This document shows positions 18,139-28,002 of a stretch of DNA of 64,000 nt, in pieces. A program made the position numbers and the translations under genes. Source of the DNA: an uncultured Muribaculaceae bacterium (GTDB lineage Bacteria > Bacteroidota > Bacteroidia > Bacteroidales > Muribaculaceae); contig CAJUKU010000011.1 of the NCBI GenBank assembly GCA_910587425.1, positions 4,501 through 68,500 of the forward strand, read 5' to 3'. The notes under the pieces are model-generated. The model had not been told where the DNA came from, made no database searches, and was given only the letters and a program-made list of their open reading frames with translations. Numbering within the stretch: position 1 is the stretch's first letter; the number at the start of each line of letters is the position of its first letter.

Positions 18139-19056
18139 ATGCCACAATTCGACCTCAACATACTGGGATGCGGTTCGGCAACCCCCTCGACACGCCACAA
18201 TCCGTCGTGTCAGGTACTGAATTTCCGTGGTCAGCTGATTATGATCGACTGCGGTGAGGGCGCACAGGCTATGATGCGGCGCATGCACATGAATTTCTCG
18301 CGCATATCGCGCATATTCATCTCGCACATGCATGGCGACCATGTGTTCGGTCTGCCGGGACTGCTTTCCACACTTGATCTGCACGGCAAAGGAGGCTCTG
18401 TCGACGTATGGATGCCGGCTGACGGGGTGGAGATCATACGGTCGATAACCGACTATTTCTGCCGCGAGACATCGTTTACCATCAATTATCATGCTGTGGA
18501 GGGCGATGGCGGGCTGCTTTACGAGGATCATGCGCTCACGGTACATGCTTTTCCATTGAGGCATCGTGTGCCATGCTACGGTTACATATTCCGCGAGAAG
18601 CAGGGACCGCGGCATCTCCGTCCCGATATGGCTAAGTTCTACGGTATACCTGTATGCCGTCTCAACGATATTAAAGCTGGTGCCGATTATGTGCGTGAGG
18701 ATGGCACTGTAGTGCCTAATGAACGCCTGACGCTTCCCCCGTCGCCGGCTGTCAGCTATGCCTATTGCTCCGATACTATGTTTACCGAGGAAACAGCCCG
18801 GGTTGTAGCCGGAGTCGACTATCTCTACCATGAGGCGACCTACGATGACTCTCTCGCCGATAAGGCTCGCGAACGCGGACACTCCACCGCCCGCGAAGCT
18901 GCCCGCATAGCCCGTATGGCTGGCGCAGGTACTCTCATAATAGGACATTACTCCAACCGTTATACCGACGTCGATATACTTGTTCGCCAGGCGCGTGAGG
19001 AATTTCCCGAAGTCATAGCCGCCGACGAGCAGCTCACCATTCAGCTATCAAAATGA
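18139..19056 (+). CDS. rnz: Ribonuclease Z
   Basis: A 305-residue metallo-beta-lactamase-fold endonuclease that matures tRNA 3' ends. The zinc-binding motif HMHGDH is at residues 63-68. Other family marks are LGCGSATPSTRHNPSC at the N-terminus, YCSDTMF, YHEATYDD and HSTAREAARIA, with a late GHYSNRY His. The open frame begins earlier inside the yigZ-like gene; the ATG at 18139 (MPQFDLNILGCGS) gives the family start. Its stop overlaps the tadA start (ATGA). Confidence 0.96.
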   Translation: MPQFDLNILGCGSATPSTRHNPSCQVLNFRGQLIMIDCGEGAQAMMRRMHMNFSRISRIFISHMHGDHVFGLPGLLSTLDLHGKGGSVDVWMPADGVEIIRSITDYFCRETSFTINYHAVEGDGGLLYEDHALTVHAFPLRHRVPCYGYIFREKQGPRHLRPDMAKFYGIPVCRLNDIKAGADYVREDGTVVPNERLTLPPSPAVSYAYCSDTMFTEETARVVAGVDYLYHEATYDDSLADKARERGHSTAREAARIARMAGAGTLIIGHYSNRYTDVDILVRQAREEFPEVIAADEQLTIQLSK

Positions 19057-19523
19057 ACAACATCGAGAGATTGACACCTCAGCAGCAGTATGAGGAGGAT
19101 TGCCGCTATATGCGTCTCGCCATTGAGGAGGCGCGCGCGGCTGCCGCACAGGGCGAGGTACCTATCGGGGCGGTTATCATAGCCGGAGGCAGAGTGATCG
19201 GCAGGGGACATAACCTTACGGAAACACTTACCGATGTCACAGCCCACGCCGAGATGCAGGCTATCACGGCGGCGGCGCAGACCCTCGGCGGCAAATACCT
19301 TCAGAAAGCCACGCTCTATGTGACTGTCGAGCCATGTCTGATGTGTGCCGGCGCGATAGGGTGGAGCCAGCTTCAGCGAATTGTCATAGGCGCTCCTGAC
19401 CCGAAGAGAGGCTATAGTGTCTACACTGATCGTCCGTTCCATCCGCGTGCCACTGTCACAACAGGAGTGCTTGCCGACGAATGTGCGGCTCTTGTCACCT
19501 CGTTTTTTGCCGCCCGACGCTGA
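19053..19523 (+). CDS. tadA: tRNA-specific adenosine deaminase TadA-like
   Basis: A 156-residue zinc deaminase. The catalytic motif HAE is at residues 65-67 and the zinc cysteines are in PCLMC at 94-98. It should convert A34 of tRNA-Arg(ACG) to inosine. The N-terminus MRLAIEEARAAAAQGEVPIGAVI is typical. It overlaps rnz by four bases and ends the ftsX-to-tadA run. The nucleoside deaminase family includes guanine deaminases, but the length and context favour TadA. Confidence 0.92.
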   Translation: MNNIERLTPQQQYEEDCRYMRLAIEEARAAAAQGEVPIGAVIIAGGRVIGRGHNLTETLTDVTAHAEMQAITAAAQTLGGKYLQKATLYVTVEPCLMCAGAIGWSQLQRIVIGAPDPKRGYSVYTDRPFHPRATVTTGVLADECAALVTSFFAARR

Positions 19524-19668
19524 AACCCTCACGTAGAGCTATGAAAAACTGTTGGCTGAATTGTTCACTAATTCGCCAATATTGGAAAAATTTACCAATC
19601 TTGTTAAGGATATTTAATGCGGAAGCTCTTTAAGCGTCCGCCCGTTTTTTCGCGCGCAAAATATTGAT

Positions 19669-19676
19669 TAACTTTG
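19669..19676 (+). promoter_or_regulatory. -7 element of the RND efflux operon
   Basis: TAACTTTG matches the Bacteroidetes -7 consensus; the -33 region holds only a T-run (about 19645-19650). The leader to the first gene is about 85 nt. The 220-bp gap between tadA and this operon holds no gene that I can see. Confidence 0.5.
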
Positions 19677-19763
19677 CACCCTGAAAAATATAGCCGCACG
19701 ATTGCGGCTTATCACTCAACAATGAAATATTGGTAACAAAGGTATATGTTTAAGGAAAAATTT

Positions 19764-20930
19764 ATGAACGCAAGCGTTTTCAAAGCCGCAGGCATGGTTC
19801 TTGCCGGCACAGCTCTGGTGATCACCACATCATGCGGTGGCGGCCAGCAGCAGCATCAGGCTCCCGCCCCATCCATCGCAACTCTCACTCTCCAGCCCAC
19901 GAGCTCTCAGCTTGAAAGCACATATCCCGCGCTTATCAAGGGTAAGACTGACATCGCTATCCGCCCCCAGGTTAGCGGATTCATCACAAAGGTGCATGTC
20001 GACGAAGGTCAGCAGGTGAAAAAAGGTCAGGTGCTTTTCACACTTGACCAGGTGCAGTTCAACGCCGCTGTAGAACAGGCACAGGCAGCCGTAAATGCTG
20101 CAAATACAGCGCTTGCCACAGCGCAACTGACCGCCGACACAAAGCGTCGTCTGTACGAGAAGAACATCATAAGCCAGTATGAATGGCAGCTCGCCGACAA
20201 CCAGCTTCAGACCGCCAAGGCACAGCTGGCACAGGCACAGGCACAGCTTGTGAACGCAAAGAAGAATCTTTCGTACACAGTGGTAACCTCTCCGTCCGAC
20301 GGTGTTGTAGGAACAATCCCCAACCGCGAGGGATCGCTTGCATCACCCTCATCGGTAGAGCCTCTGACCACTGTCAGCGACAACTCGCAGGTCTACGCCT
20401 ACTTCTCGCTTACCGAGAAAGATATCCTCGACCTCTCCAACAACGGTCAGCGCTCTATCAAGGCTGCTATCGAGGCTATGCCTGAGGTGACACTCCGACT
20501 CGCCGACGGCACCACGTACCCCACTACCGGCAAAGTTGCAACAGTTTCAGGTGTGATCGATAACAATACAGGTGCTGCAAGCGTGCGCGCTATATTCGAC
20601 AACCCCACAGGGATGCTCCGCAGCGGTTCCACAGGCAATATCGTCATGCCCCTCAACGAGGATAGCGTGCTCGTCATACCCCAGAGCGCCACTTACGAGC
20701 TACAGGACCGCCGCTTCGTGTATGTGCTGAATGATTCAAATATCATCAAGTCAGCCCCCATCACTGTCAATCCCATCAACGATGGCAAGACCTATGTAGT
20801 GACATCCGGACTCAAGCCCGGCGACCGCATCGCCACACAGGGTGTCGGCACAAGTCTCCGCGACGGCATGACCATCAATCCTGTCGACGCTACTGTTCCT
20901 CAGCAGGCACCTGCCGCTCCCCAGCAGTGA
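19764..20930 (+). CDS. RND efflux periplasmic adaptor (membrane fusion protein) lipoprotein
   Basis: A 388-residue AcrA/MexA-type adaptor. The signal sequence ends in a lipobox (VITTSC, lipid Cys at residue 24). A biotinyl-lipoyl-like domain (KTDIAIRPQVSGFITKVHVDEGQQVKKGQVLFTLD) is split by a long alpha-helical hairpin rich in Ala/Gln (about residues 90-170), followed by the beta-barrel and membrane-proximal domains. It would link the inner-membrane pump and the outer-membrane factor encoded next. An in-frame ATG lies at 19746, but AAGGA seven bases before the ATG at 19764 and a compact signal peptide favour the latter. Confidence 0.93.
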   Translation: MNASVFKAAGMVLAGTALVITTSCGGGQQQHQAPAPSIATLTLQPTSSQLESTYPALIKGKTDIAIRPQVSGFITKVHVDEGQQVKKGQVLFTLDQVQFNAAVEQAQAAVNAANTALATAQLTADTKRRLYEKNIISQYEWQLADNQLQTAKAQLAQAQAQLVNAKKNLSYTVVTSPSDGVVGTIPNREGSLASPSSVEPLTTVSDNSQVYAYFSLTEKDILDLSNNGQRSIKAAIEAMPEVTLRLADGTTYPTTGKVATVSGVIDNNTGAASVRAIFDNPTGMLRSGSTGNIVMPLNEDSVLVIPQSATYELQDRRFVYVLNDSNIIKSAPITVNPINDGKTYVVTSGLKPGDRIATQGVGTSLRDGMTINPVDATVPQQAPAAPQQ

Positions 20931-21001
20931 GACGCCAGCCCTACTCTGCTATCTTTCTCCTCACATAAGCTAATCAAACAATCGCATTAATTGCAGGCAT
21001 T

Positions 21002-24000
21002 ATGAAATTAGATACATTCATTAACCGCCCGGTGCTCTCGACGGTTATCTCGATATTCATCGTGCTGCTCGGTCTGATCGGACTAATGTCTCTGCCGGTC
21101 ACCCAGTATCCCGATATCGCACCACCTACCGTACAGGTATCTACAACCTATACGGGAGCAAACGCACAGGCTGTGCTCAACTCTGTAATCGCCCCTCTTG
21201 AGGAATCAATCAACGGTGCCGAAGGAATGACTTACATGGAGTCGACAGCCACCAATACCGGTTCCGCTACAATCAACGTCTACTTCGAACAGGGATTTGA
21301 CCCCGACATGGCAGCCGTCGACGTGCAGAACCGTGTGGCTAAGGCACAGAGCCTTCTTCCCGCTGAGGTAACACAGGTGGGTGTGCTCACACAGAAACGT
21401 CAGACTTCCATGCTTCTCGGTGTGACACTTTACGACGAGGATGGACGCTATTCCGAGCCATTCATAGAAAACTACATGAAGATCAACGTCGTTCCACAGA
21501 TGCAGCGTATATCAGGCGTGGGCGATGTTATGGTGATGGGCGCTGACTACTCCATGCGTATATGGCTGAAACCAGACGTCATGGCGCAGTATAATCTTAT
21601 GCCTACCGATGTTGCCGCAGCTCTTGCAGAGCAGAATATAGAGGCAGCTCCCGGTGCATTCGGCGAACAGGGCGATCAGAGCTTCCAGTATATAATGCGC
21701 TACAAGGGACGCCTGACCCAGCCCGAGGAGTTCGAGAATATCGTTATACGTGCGAACTCAAATGGTGAGGTGCTTCACCTTGGCGATATTGCTGAGGTTG
21801 AACTCGGACGCGTGACATACGGTTTCCACGGCAAATACAATGGTAAGACCGGTGTGACGGCTATCGTGTTCCAGACCGCAGGCTCAAACGCTACCGCCAT
21901 CATCAACGACTGTCTTGACTTCATCGACCAGATGAAGAAAGAGCTTCCCGCCGGCATAGGCGTAGCAGTGCCGATGAACAACAACGACTTCCTCTATGCC
22001 TCTATCCACCACGTGATCCAGACCCTTATCGAGGCATTTATCCTGGTGTTCTTCGTGACTTATCTCTTCCTTCAGGACTTCCGCTCCACTATTATCCCGG
22101 CTATAGCCATTCCGGTGGCTCTTGTAGGTACATTCTTCCTCATGAAGATTATAGGATTCTCTGTCAACCTCATCACTCTCTCGGCTCTCGTGCTTGCGAT
22201 AGCGATTGTGGTCGACGATGCGATAGTCGTCGTGGAGGCGGTACACGCCAAACTTGACGTGGGTTACAAGAGTGCGCGCCGTGCCTCGATCGATGCAATG
22301 GGCGAGATCGGTGGTGCGATCGTGTCAATCACGCTTGTCATGATGCTTGTGTTCATTCCGGTGTCGTTCATGCCAGGAACCAGCGGTATATTCTATCAGC
22401 AGTTCGGTCTGACAATGGCGATGTCGATCGGTATCTCCGCTATCAATGCACTCACGCTCTCTCCCGCACTCTGTGCTGTGTTCCTTAAGCCTCACAATTC
22501 CGAGGCATCGCTCAAGGAGCGTATGGGACAGGCTTATTCAGCTGCCGCATCGACCGTTGCAGGAGCATACAAAAAGCGTTTCCGCCTCAAGCTCGATCTG
22601 CCGCCGGTAATCACTTTCCTCCTTCTCTGCGCCACCATCACATTTATGGTGCTCGGATGGTATAACTTCGAGAATGTGCTCCTCAGCACCATAGCCGTAG
22701 TTGTCGGCGTCGTTACCGTGCTCGGCATTCTCAGCCCGAATTTCCACAAGGCATTCAATGCCGCTTATGAGCGTGTGCTCGCTAAGTACAATGTCGGAAC
22801 TAAATGGTTCATCCGTCTGAAATATCTTAGCATTGCGTTTGTAGCAGGTGCGATAGGTATTCTCGTGTGGCTTATGAGTGTCACTCCTACCGGTCTTGTT
22901 CCGAACGAGGATACCGGTACGTTGTTCGTGATGGTCAACATGCCTCCGGGCACATCACAGGAGCGCACCGGTGCTACCCTCAATAAGGTTGACTCCATAC
23001 TCGCAATGGTTCCGGAGATCGAGTCGCGTACGATGATCGATGGCTATAGTTTCATCGCCGGTCAGGGTGCTACTTATGGTACATTCATTCTCAAGCTCAA
23101 GGACTGGTCGGCACGCGAAAAGAATTCCGACCAGGTACTCGGTCAGCTATATGCCATGATGACAGCCGTAAAGGATGGAACTGTGGTGATGTTTGCGCCT
23201 CCTATGATCTCCGGTTACTCCATGACCAATGGTTTTGAGATCAAAATGCAGGACCGTACTGGTGGAGATATCAACGATTTCTTCGGTGTGGTACAGGGAT
23301 TCCTCGGTAAGCTCAACCAGCAGGATGAAATCCAGATGGCATACACCACCTTCAACCCCACTTTCCCGCAGTATATGGTTGATATCGATGCTGCTAAGGC
23401 TAAACAGGCAGGATTGTCGCCACAGACTATTCTCTCGACTCTGCAGGGCTATTACGGCGGTATGTACGTCAGCAACTTCAACCGATTCGGTAAACTCTAC
23501 CGTGTGATGATGCAGGCATCGCCTGATGCACGTGTATCTCCCGAGACACTCAACTCCATAAAGGTGCGCAACGGCTCTGAGATGGCTTCGATAAGCAACT
23601 TTGTGACTCTCAAGCGTGTGTACGGTCCTGACCTTCTCAACCGATTCAACATGTTCCAGTCGATATCCGTTACCGGTCAGCCGGCACCTGGTTATTCTTC
23701 AGGTGAGGCGCTTGCCGCCATCGAACGTGTTGCGAAGGAGACTCTTCCCAGCGGTTTCAGCTACGAGTATTCCGGCATGACGCGTGAGGAGGGCAATTCG
23801 TCGGGCAGCGCCACTGCAGTCATCTTCGGTCTCTGTCTGCTGTTCGTCTACCTCCTGCTTTCGGCACAGTATGAGAGCTACATCCTTCCGTGGGCTGTTA
23901 TCCTCTCGATTCCGTTCGGTCTTATGGGATCGTTCATCTTCGCCCAGATATTCGGCATCAGCAACAACATCTATCTGCAGATTGCCCTCATCATGCTTAT

Positions 24001-24370
24001 CGGTCTTCTTGCCAAGAACGCCATCCTTATCGTTGAGTTCGCCGTTGAGCGCCGCCGCACAGGCATGAGCATTGTCAATGCTGCCGTAGCGGGTGCCTCA
24101 GCCCGTCTGCGCCCGATTCTCATGACCTCTCTCGCGCTCATCATCGGTCTTCTGCCCATGATGTTCGCCCACGGTGTGGGTGCGAACGGTAACCGCGCGC
24201 TCGGTGTAGGTTCGATCGGAGGTATGCTCATAGGCATGATACTCCAGATTTTCATAGTTCCCGCTCTGTTCGTGATCTTCCAGGCTATCCAGGAACGCTT
24301 CACTCCGCTCAAGTGGGAGGATACCGACAACGAGGGCATCGAGAACGAAATCGAGCAGTATTCACGTTAA
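21002..24370 (+). CDS. RND multidrug efflux transporter, AcrB/HAE1 type, with extra hydrophobic insert
   Basis: A 1122-residue inner-membrane proton-driven exporter. It begins MKLDTFINRPVLSTVISI, and the TM4 proton-relay Asp pair is visible in VLAIAIVVDDAIVVVE. The two large periplasmic loops and twelve usual TM segments can be followed. At about residues 525-580, before TM7, there is an insert with two additional hydrophobic stretches (PPVITFLLLCATITFMVLGWY and VLLSTIAVVVGVVTVLGIL), which explains the excess over the usual 1030-1050 residues. It lies between the adaptor and outer-membrane factor genes, so the three form a tripartite pump for drugs, bile salts or similar amphiphiles (inferred). 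Confidence 0.95.
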   Translation: MKLDTFINRPVLSTVISIFIVLLGLIGLMSLPVTQYPDIAPPTVQVSTTYTGANAQAVLNSVIAPLEESINGAEGMTYMESTATNTGSATINVYFEQGFDPDMAAVDVQNRVAKAQSLLPAEVTQVGVLTQKRQTSMLLGVTLYDEDGRYSEPFIENYMKINVVPQMQRISGVGDVMVMGADYSMRIWLKPDVMAQYNLMPTDVAAALAEQNIEAAPGAFGEQGDQSFQYIMRYKGRLTQPEEFENIVIRANSNGEVLHLGDIAEVELGRVTYGFHGKYNGKTGVTAIVFQTAGSNATAIINDCLDFIDQMKKELPAGIGVAVPMNNNDFLYASIHHVIQTLIEAFILVFFVTYLFLQDFRSTIIPAIAIPVALVGTFFLMKIIGFSVNLITLSALVLAIAIVVDDAIVVVEAVHAKLDVGYKSARRASIDAMGEIGGAIVSITLVMMLVFIPVSFMPGTSGIFYQQFGLTMAMSIGISAINALTLSPALCAVFLKPHNSEASLKERMGQAYSAAASTVAGAYKKRFRLKLDLPPVITFLLLCATITFMVLGWYNFENVLLSTIAVVVGVVTVLGILSPNFHKAFNAAYERVLAKYNVGTKWFIRLKYLSIAFVAGAIGILVWLMSVTPTGLVPNEDTGTLFVMVNMPPGTSQERTGATLNKVDSILAMVPEIESRTMIDGYSFIAGQGATYGTFILKLKDWSAREKNSDQVLGQLYAMMTAVKDGTVVMFAPPMISGYSMTNGFEIKMQDRTGGDINDFFGVVQGFLGKLNQQDEIQMAYTTFNPTFPQYMVDIDAAKAKQAGLSPQTILSTLQGYYGGMYVSNFNRFGKLYRVMMQASPDARVSPETLNSIKVRNGSEMASISNFVTLKRVYGPDLLNRFNMFQSISVTGQPAPGYSSGEALAAIERVAKETLPSGFSYEYSGMTREEGNSSGSATAVIFGLCLLFVYLLLSAQYESYILPWAVILSIPFGLMGSFIFAQIFGISNNIYLQIALIMLIGLLAKNAILIVEFAVERRRTGMSIVNAAVAGASARLRPILMTSLALIIGLLPMMFAHGVGANGNRALGVGSIGGMLIGMILQIFIVPALFVIFQAIQERFTPLKWEDTDNEGIENEIEQYSR

Positions 24371-24381
24371 GCCATTAAATT

Positions 24382-25770
24382 ATGAATATCAGAAACATCA
24401 TCATATCAGCAACCGCTGCAACAGCTCTTGCAGCTACGCTGACCGGCTGCAACATGTACGGCAAGTTCAAGATGCCTACCGACACGCAGCTGACCGCCGA
24501 CTACGACGCCGCACGCTGTGCGGAGATCGATTCGATGGCTTTCGGCAATCTCCGCTGGCAGGCTGTTTTCACCGATCCCGTGCTTGTCGACCTCATATAC
24601 CAGGCTCTCGACAACAACAAGGATCTCGCCAATGCCAAGCTCAATGTCGACATCGCCCACGCGCAGCTCCTCGGCGCCAAGCTGAGCTATCTCCCCTCGC
24701 TCGCTTTCACCCCCAACGGTGCCGGCGCGAAGTATGCATCAAACGATTTCGGCTGGACATACCAGATTCCGCTCGCCGCAAGCTGGGAGATCGACGTGTT
24801 CGGAAAAATCCTGAACACAAAGCGTGGTGCCGCAGCAGCCTATCGTCAGGCTGAGGACTACCGCCAGGCGGTGCGCTCTCAGATCATAGGTGCCGTAGCC
24901 AACTGCTACTACACCATAGCCTCGCTACAGAGCCAGCTGCAGCTCAACCGCACAACAGCCGAGCTGTGGGCGGAGAGCGTACAGACCATGCGCGACCTCA
25001 AGGAGGCAGGACGTGTCACCGAGGCTGCCGTGGTGCAGAGCAATGCGCAGTATTACAACATTCTTGCCGCTATAACCCAGATTGAGGTATCGCTGCATGA
25101 GATGAACAACACCATGTCGTTGCTCATGAACGTGATGCCGCAGACATGGGTGGTTAGCGACGATGCTAAGCTCGTAGCTCCCGAAATACGCCGCGAGAGC
25201 GTGCCTATGCGTGAGCTTGCCGCACGTCCCGACGTACGCGCGGCAGAGGAGAGCCTTGCGGCAGCATATTACACCACCGCAGGTGCACGCTCGGCATTCT
25301 ATCCGAGCATCAACATCTCGGCTAACGGTGGCTTCACCAACCTGCTCGGCTCGTTCATCTCCAATCCCGGCGACTGGTTCATACAGCTTGCCGGACAGCT
25401 TACTGCACCTCTGTTCAGCCGCGGTGCCAACATCGCGCGTCTGAAAGCCGCCAAGGCTCAGCAGCAGCAGGCGCTCAACAACTTCGAGTATGCCGTCATG
25501 TCGGCGGCAGCCGAGGTGAGCGACGCACTCACTGTATATGAGAAGAATGCCGAGAAGATAGGTTATGTCGACAAGCAGGTCGAGGCTCTTGCCCAGGCTG
25601 TGGAGATCAACCAGGAGCTCCTCGCATGGGGCGGAAGCACCACCACCTATCTTGAGGTCCTGACCGCTCAGCAGAGCCTTCTCGCCGCACAGACAGCACA
25701 GATAGAGTGCCGCCGTGCCAGCGCGCAGGCTGTGATCTCGCTCTACCAGTCACTCGGTGGCGGACGTTAA
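24382..25770 (+). CDS. Outer-membrane efflux factor (TolC/OprM/NodT family) lipoprotein
   Basis: A 462-residue protein with a lipoprotein signal (lipobox TLTGC, Cys at residue 23) and two duplicated OEP repeats built of long alpha-helices, with SWEIDVFGKILNTKRGAAAAYRQAEDYR in the first half and FSRGANIARLKAAKAQQQQALNNFE in the second. It forms the trimeric outer-membrane channel for the pump encoded upstream, 11 bp after the RND gene. lpxA follows after 27 bp and may share the transcript. Confidence 0.93.
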   Translation: MNIRNIIISATAATALAATLTGCNMYGKFKMPTDTQLTADYDAARCAEIDSMAFGNLRWQAVFTDPVLVDLIYQALDNNKDLANAKLNVDIAHAQLLGAKLSYLPSLAFTPNGAGAKYASNDFGWTYQIPLAASWEIDVFGKILNTKRGAAAAYRQAEDYRQAVRSQIIGAVANCYYTIASLQSQLQLNRTTAELWAESVQTMRDLKEAGRVTEAAVVQSNAQYYNILAAITQIEVSLHEMNNTMSLLMNVMPQTWVVSDDAKLVAPEIRRESVPMRELAARPDVRAAEESLAAAYYTTAGARSAFYPSINISANGGFTNLLGSFISNPGDWFIQLAGQLTAPLFSRGANIARLKAAKAQQQQALNNFEYAVMSAAAEVSDALTVYEKNAEKIGYVDKQVEALAQAVEINQELLAWGGSTTTYLEVLTAQQSLLAAQTAQIECRRASAQAVISLYQSLGGGR

Positions 25771-25797
25771 TCTTGAATCCTTAAATTCTGAAAAACT

Positions 25798-26592
25798 ATG
25801 GCTAATAACATCAGCCCACTGGCACACGTCGACCCCGCCGCCAAGATAGGCGACGGCGTCACCATCCATCCGTTCGCCTACATCGATGCCGATGTGGAGA
25901 TTGGCGACGGCTGTGAGATCATGTCGTACACGAGCATAATCCGTGGCACGCGCATGGGACGCAACAACCGTGTCTATCAAGGTTCAATAATCGGTGCCGA
26001 TCCGCAGGATTTCCGTTGGAAAGGACAGCCTACACACTGCTACATAGGCGACAGCAACGTCATCCGCGAGCATGTGATCATCAACCGCGGCATTGAGAGC
26101 GAGGGTGGCACACGCATTGGCAACGAATCGTTCATCATGGCTGAGAGTCACATCGGACATGACTCTGAGCTTGCCGACCACTGCGTGATAGGCAACGGTG
26201 TGTCGATCGCCGGTGATACACGCGTCGGACGCTGCACCATCCTCTCGTCGGGCGTCATGCTCCACGAGAATTCCAAGGTAGGTGACTGGGTGCTGATCAA
26301 GGGTGGTTGCCGCATCACCGGCAATGTGCCCCCTTACGTCATCATGGCGCATAATCCCGCATCATATTTCGGTGTCAATGCCGTGATTCTCCGCAAGGGT
26401 GGATTCACTGACGACCAGATCGACGACATCGCGAAGGCATACCGTCACGTATACCAGACCGGCACATCGGTGTTCAACGCCCTGCGCCGCATCGAAGCCG
26501 ACGTTACCCCCGGCGACGTGCGCGATACTATCACCGGATTCATCCGCGGTGTGGATCTCAAGATTGTAGCCATTCCGCGCGATCTCGAATAA
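25798..26592 (+). CDS. lpxA: Acyl-ACP--UDP-N-acetylglucosamine O-acyltransferase LpxA
   Basis: A 264-residue left-handed beta-helix enzyme catalysing the first step of lipid A synthesis. Hexapeptide repeats occupy residues 8-190; the catalytic His is likely H121 in ESHIGHDSELADHC, and GADPQDFRWKGQPTHCYIGD and the C-terminal helical domain are typical. In many Bacteroidales lpxA is near lpxC/lpxD; here it follows an efflux operon and is closed by a strong hairpin at 26621. Confidence 0.95.
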   Translation: MANNISPLAHVDPAAKIGDGVTIHPFAYIDADVEIGDGCEIMSYTSIIRGTRMGRNNRVYQGSIIGADPQDFRWKGQPTHCYIGDSNVIREHVIINRGIESEGGTRIGNESFIMAESHIGHDSELADHCVIGNGVSIAGDTRVGRCTILSSGVMLHENSKVGDWVLIKGGCRITGNVPPYVIMAHNPASYFGVNAVILRKGGFTDDQIDDIAKAYRHVYQTGTSVFNALRRIEADVTPGDVRDTITGFIRGVDLKIVAIPRDLE

Positions 26593-26620
26593 TCACGCCC
26601 ATAGCGTAAACATAACGTAC

Positions 26621-26666
26621 CGGCACCCCCGGACCGCTATTTCAACAGCGGCATCCGGGGGTGTCG
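26621..26666. terminator. Hairpin terminator after lpxA
   Basis: A 13-bp stem (26621-26633 with 26654-26666, one G:U-type position) is extended by an inner CCGCT/AGCGG stem, followed by CATTTCTGTT. It lies 28 bp after the lpxA stop. Confidence 0.75.
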
Positions 26667-26692
26667 CATTTCTGTTAAAATAACATAACCAT

Positions 26693-26723
26693 TTGACAAC
26701 TCTCGCGCAATTTGCTAACTTAG
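26693..26723 (+). promoter_or_regulatory. Promoter of the mannose-1-phosphate guanylyltransferase gene
   Basis: TTG at 26693-26695 and TAACTTAG at 26716-26723 are 20 bp apart; the -7 box has one mismatch (A for T). The start codon at 26753 lies about 30 bp downstream, which supports that start over an upstream in-frame one at 26693. Confidence 0.55.
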
Positions 26724-26752
26724 CGGCACACATTCACAATCCGTACCGTGAC

Positions 26753-27838
26753 ATGAACACCAATCCCCATCGCTACTGCGTGATAATGTGCGGAGGTGTA
26801 GGAAGCCGTTTTTGGCCCTACAGCCGCACGTCGCTCCCCAAGCAATTCATCGATTTCTTCGGCACAGGACGTACTCTGCTGCAGATGACTTTCGACCGCA
26901 TACGTCCACTCGTGGAACCATCCAACATACTTGTGGTCACCAATGCCGACTATGCCCACATCGTGCGCGAGCAGCTCCCCGACATTGAAGAGTCGCAGAT
27001 TCTGCTGGAGCCGTGCCGACGCAACACCGCCCCCTGCATAGCGTGGGCAGGATCACACATTCTCGCGCTTGACCCACAGGCAAGCATGATTGTTACTCCT
27101 GCCGACCATCTGATAACTAACGAGATCGAGTTTCAGACATCGGTGCGCCGCGGCTTCGAGTTCGTCGAGAGCCACGATGCGCTCCTTACCCTCGGCATAC
27201 ACCCCACTCGCCCGGAGACAGGGTACGGCTACATACAGATAGGTTCCGAAGTGGAGCCGGGCATCAGCAAGGTGAAGACATTCACCGAGAAGCCTGACCT
27301 CGAGATAGCGCGCGTGTTCGTCGAGTCCGGCGAGTTTTTCTGGAATGCCGGCATATTCCTCTGGAGCGTGCGTGCCATTGCGGAGGCTTTCCGCAATCTG
27401 GCGCCTGATCTTGCGCGCGAGTTCGACAAGGGTGTCGATGCGTTCGGCACACCGGCTGAGGCTGAGTTCATCCGCGAGCATTTCCCCGCATGTCCAAATA
27501 TCTCGGTCGATTTCGCCATTATGGAGAAAGCTCCCAATGTATATGTTGAGTGCGTCGACTTCGGTTGGTCGGATCTCGGTACCTGGGGCGCGCTCTACGA
27601 TCATTCTCCCAAGACCGAGGAGGGCAACGTCACCCAGCGCTGCAACATCATAACCTACTCCTCCACCGGCAACATATTCGCTGTGCGAAATGAGAAGCTG
27701 ATCGTTGTCTCCGGTCTTCACGACTATATCGTGGCTGATTCGGGCGACGCGCTCCTTATCTGTCCCAGGGCACAGGAACAGGAGATCAAGCAGATGGTCA
27801 AGGATGTCAGCGACCGCTTCGACGACCGCTATCTCTGA
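26753..27838 (+). CDS. manC: Mannose-1-phosphate guanylyltransferase
   Basis: A 361-residue nucleotidyltransferase making GDP-mannose from GTP and mannose-1-phosphate. The signature loop CGGVGSRFWPYSRTSLPKQF is at residues about 13-32; VTPADHLI, GYGYIQIG, VKTFTEKPDLE and FFWNAGIFLW follow as in the family. It lacks the extra C-terminal isomerase domain of bifunctional ManC/AlgA enzymes. GDP-mannose feeds GDP-fucose and mannose-containing surface glycans. It is a single gene with its own promoter, placed between lpxA and panB. Confidence 0.93.
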   Translation: MNTNPHRYCVIMCGGVGSRFWPYSRTSLPKQFIDFFGTGRTLLQMTFDRIRPLVEPSNILVVTNADYAHIVREQLPDIEESQILLEPCRRNTAPCIAWAGSHILALDPQASMIVTPADHLITNEIEFQTSVRRGFEFVESHDALLTLGIHPTRPETGYGYIQIGSEVEPGISKVKTFTEKPDLEIARVFVESGEFFWNAGIFLWSVRAIAEAFRNLAPDLAREFDKGVDAFGTPAEAEFIREHFPACPNISVDFAIMEKAPNVYVECVDFGWSDLGTWGALYDHSPKTEEGNVTQRCNIITYSSTGNIFAVRNEKLIVVSGLHDYIVADSGDALLICPRAQEQEIKQMVKDVSDRFDDRYL

Positions 27839-27914
27839 CCCTACTTACCATACCATAAATCAGGACTCTACAGAATCATATAGCAGGCGGGTGTGTCAGT
27901 ATTGGCGCACCCGT

Positions 27915-27944
27915 TTGCCGATATGGTTTTTGTGTGTAACTTTG
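27915..27944 (+). promoter_or_regulatory. Promoter of panB
   Basis: TTG at 27915-27917 and TAACTTTG at 27937-27944 with 19 bp between: a full match to the Bacteroidetes pattern. The leader is about 50 nt. Confidence 0.7.
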
Positions 27945-28002
27945 CAGCGAATTTCATGGGAGCGTCAGTTGATATGTTCCCATTCAAAAAAACAAGCTAT
28001 TC

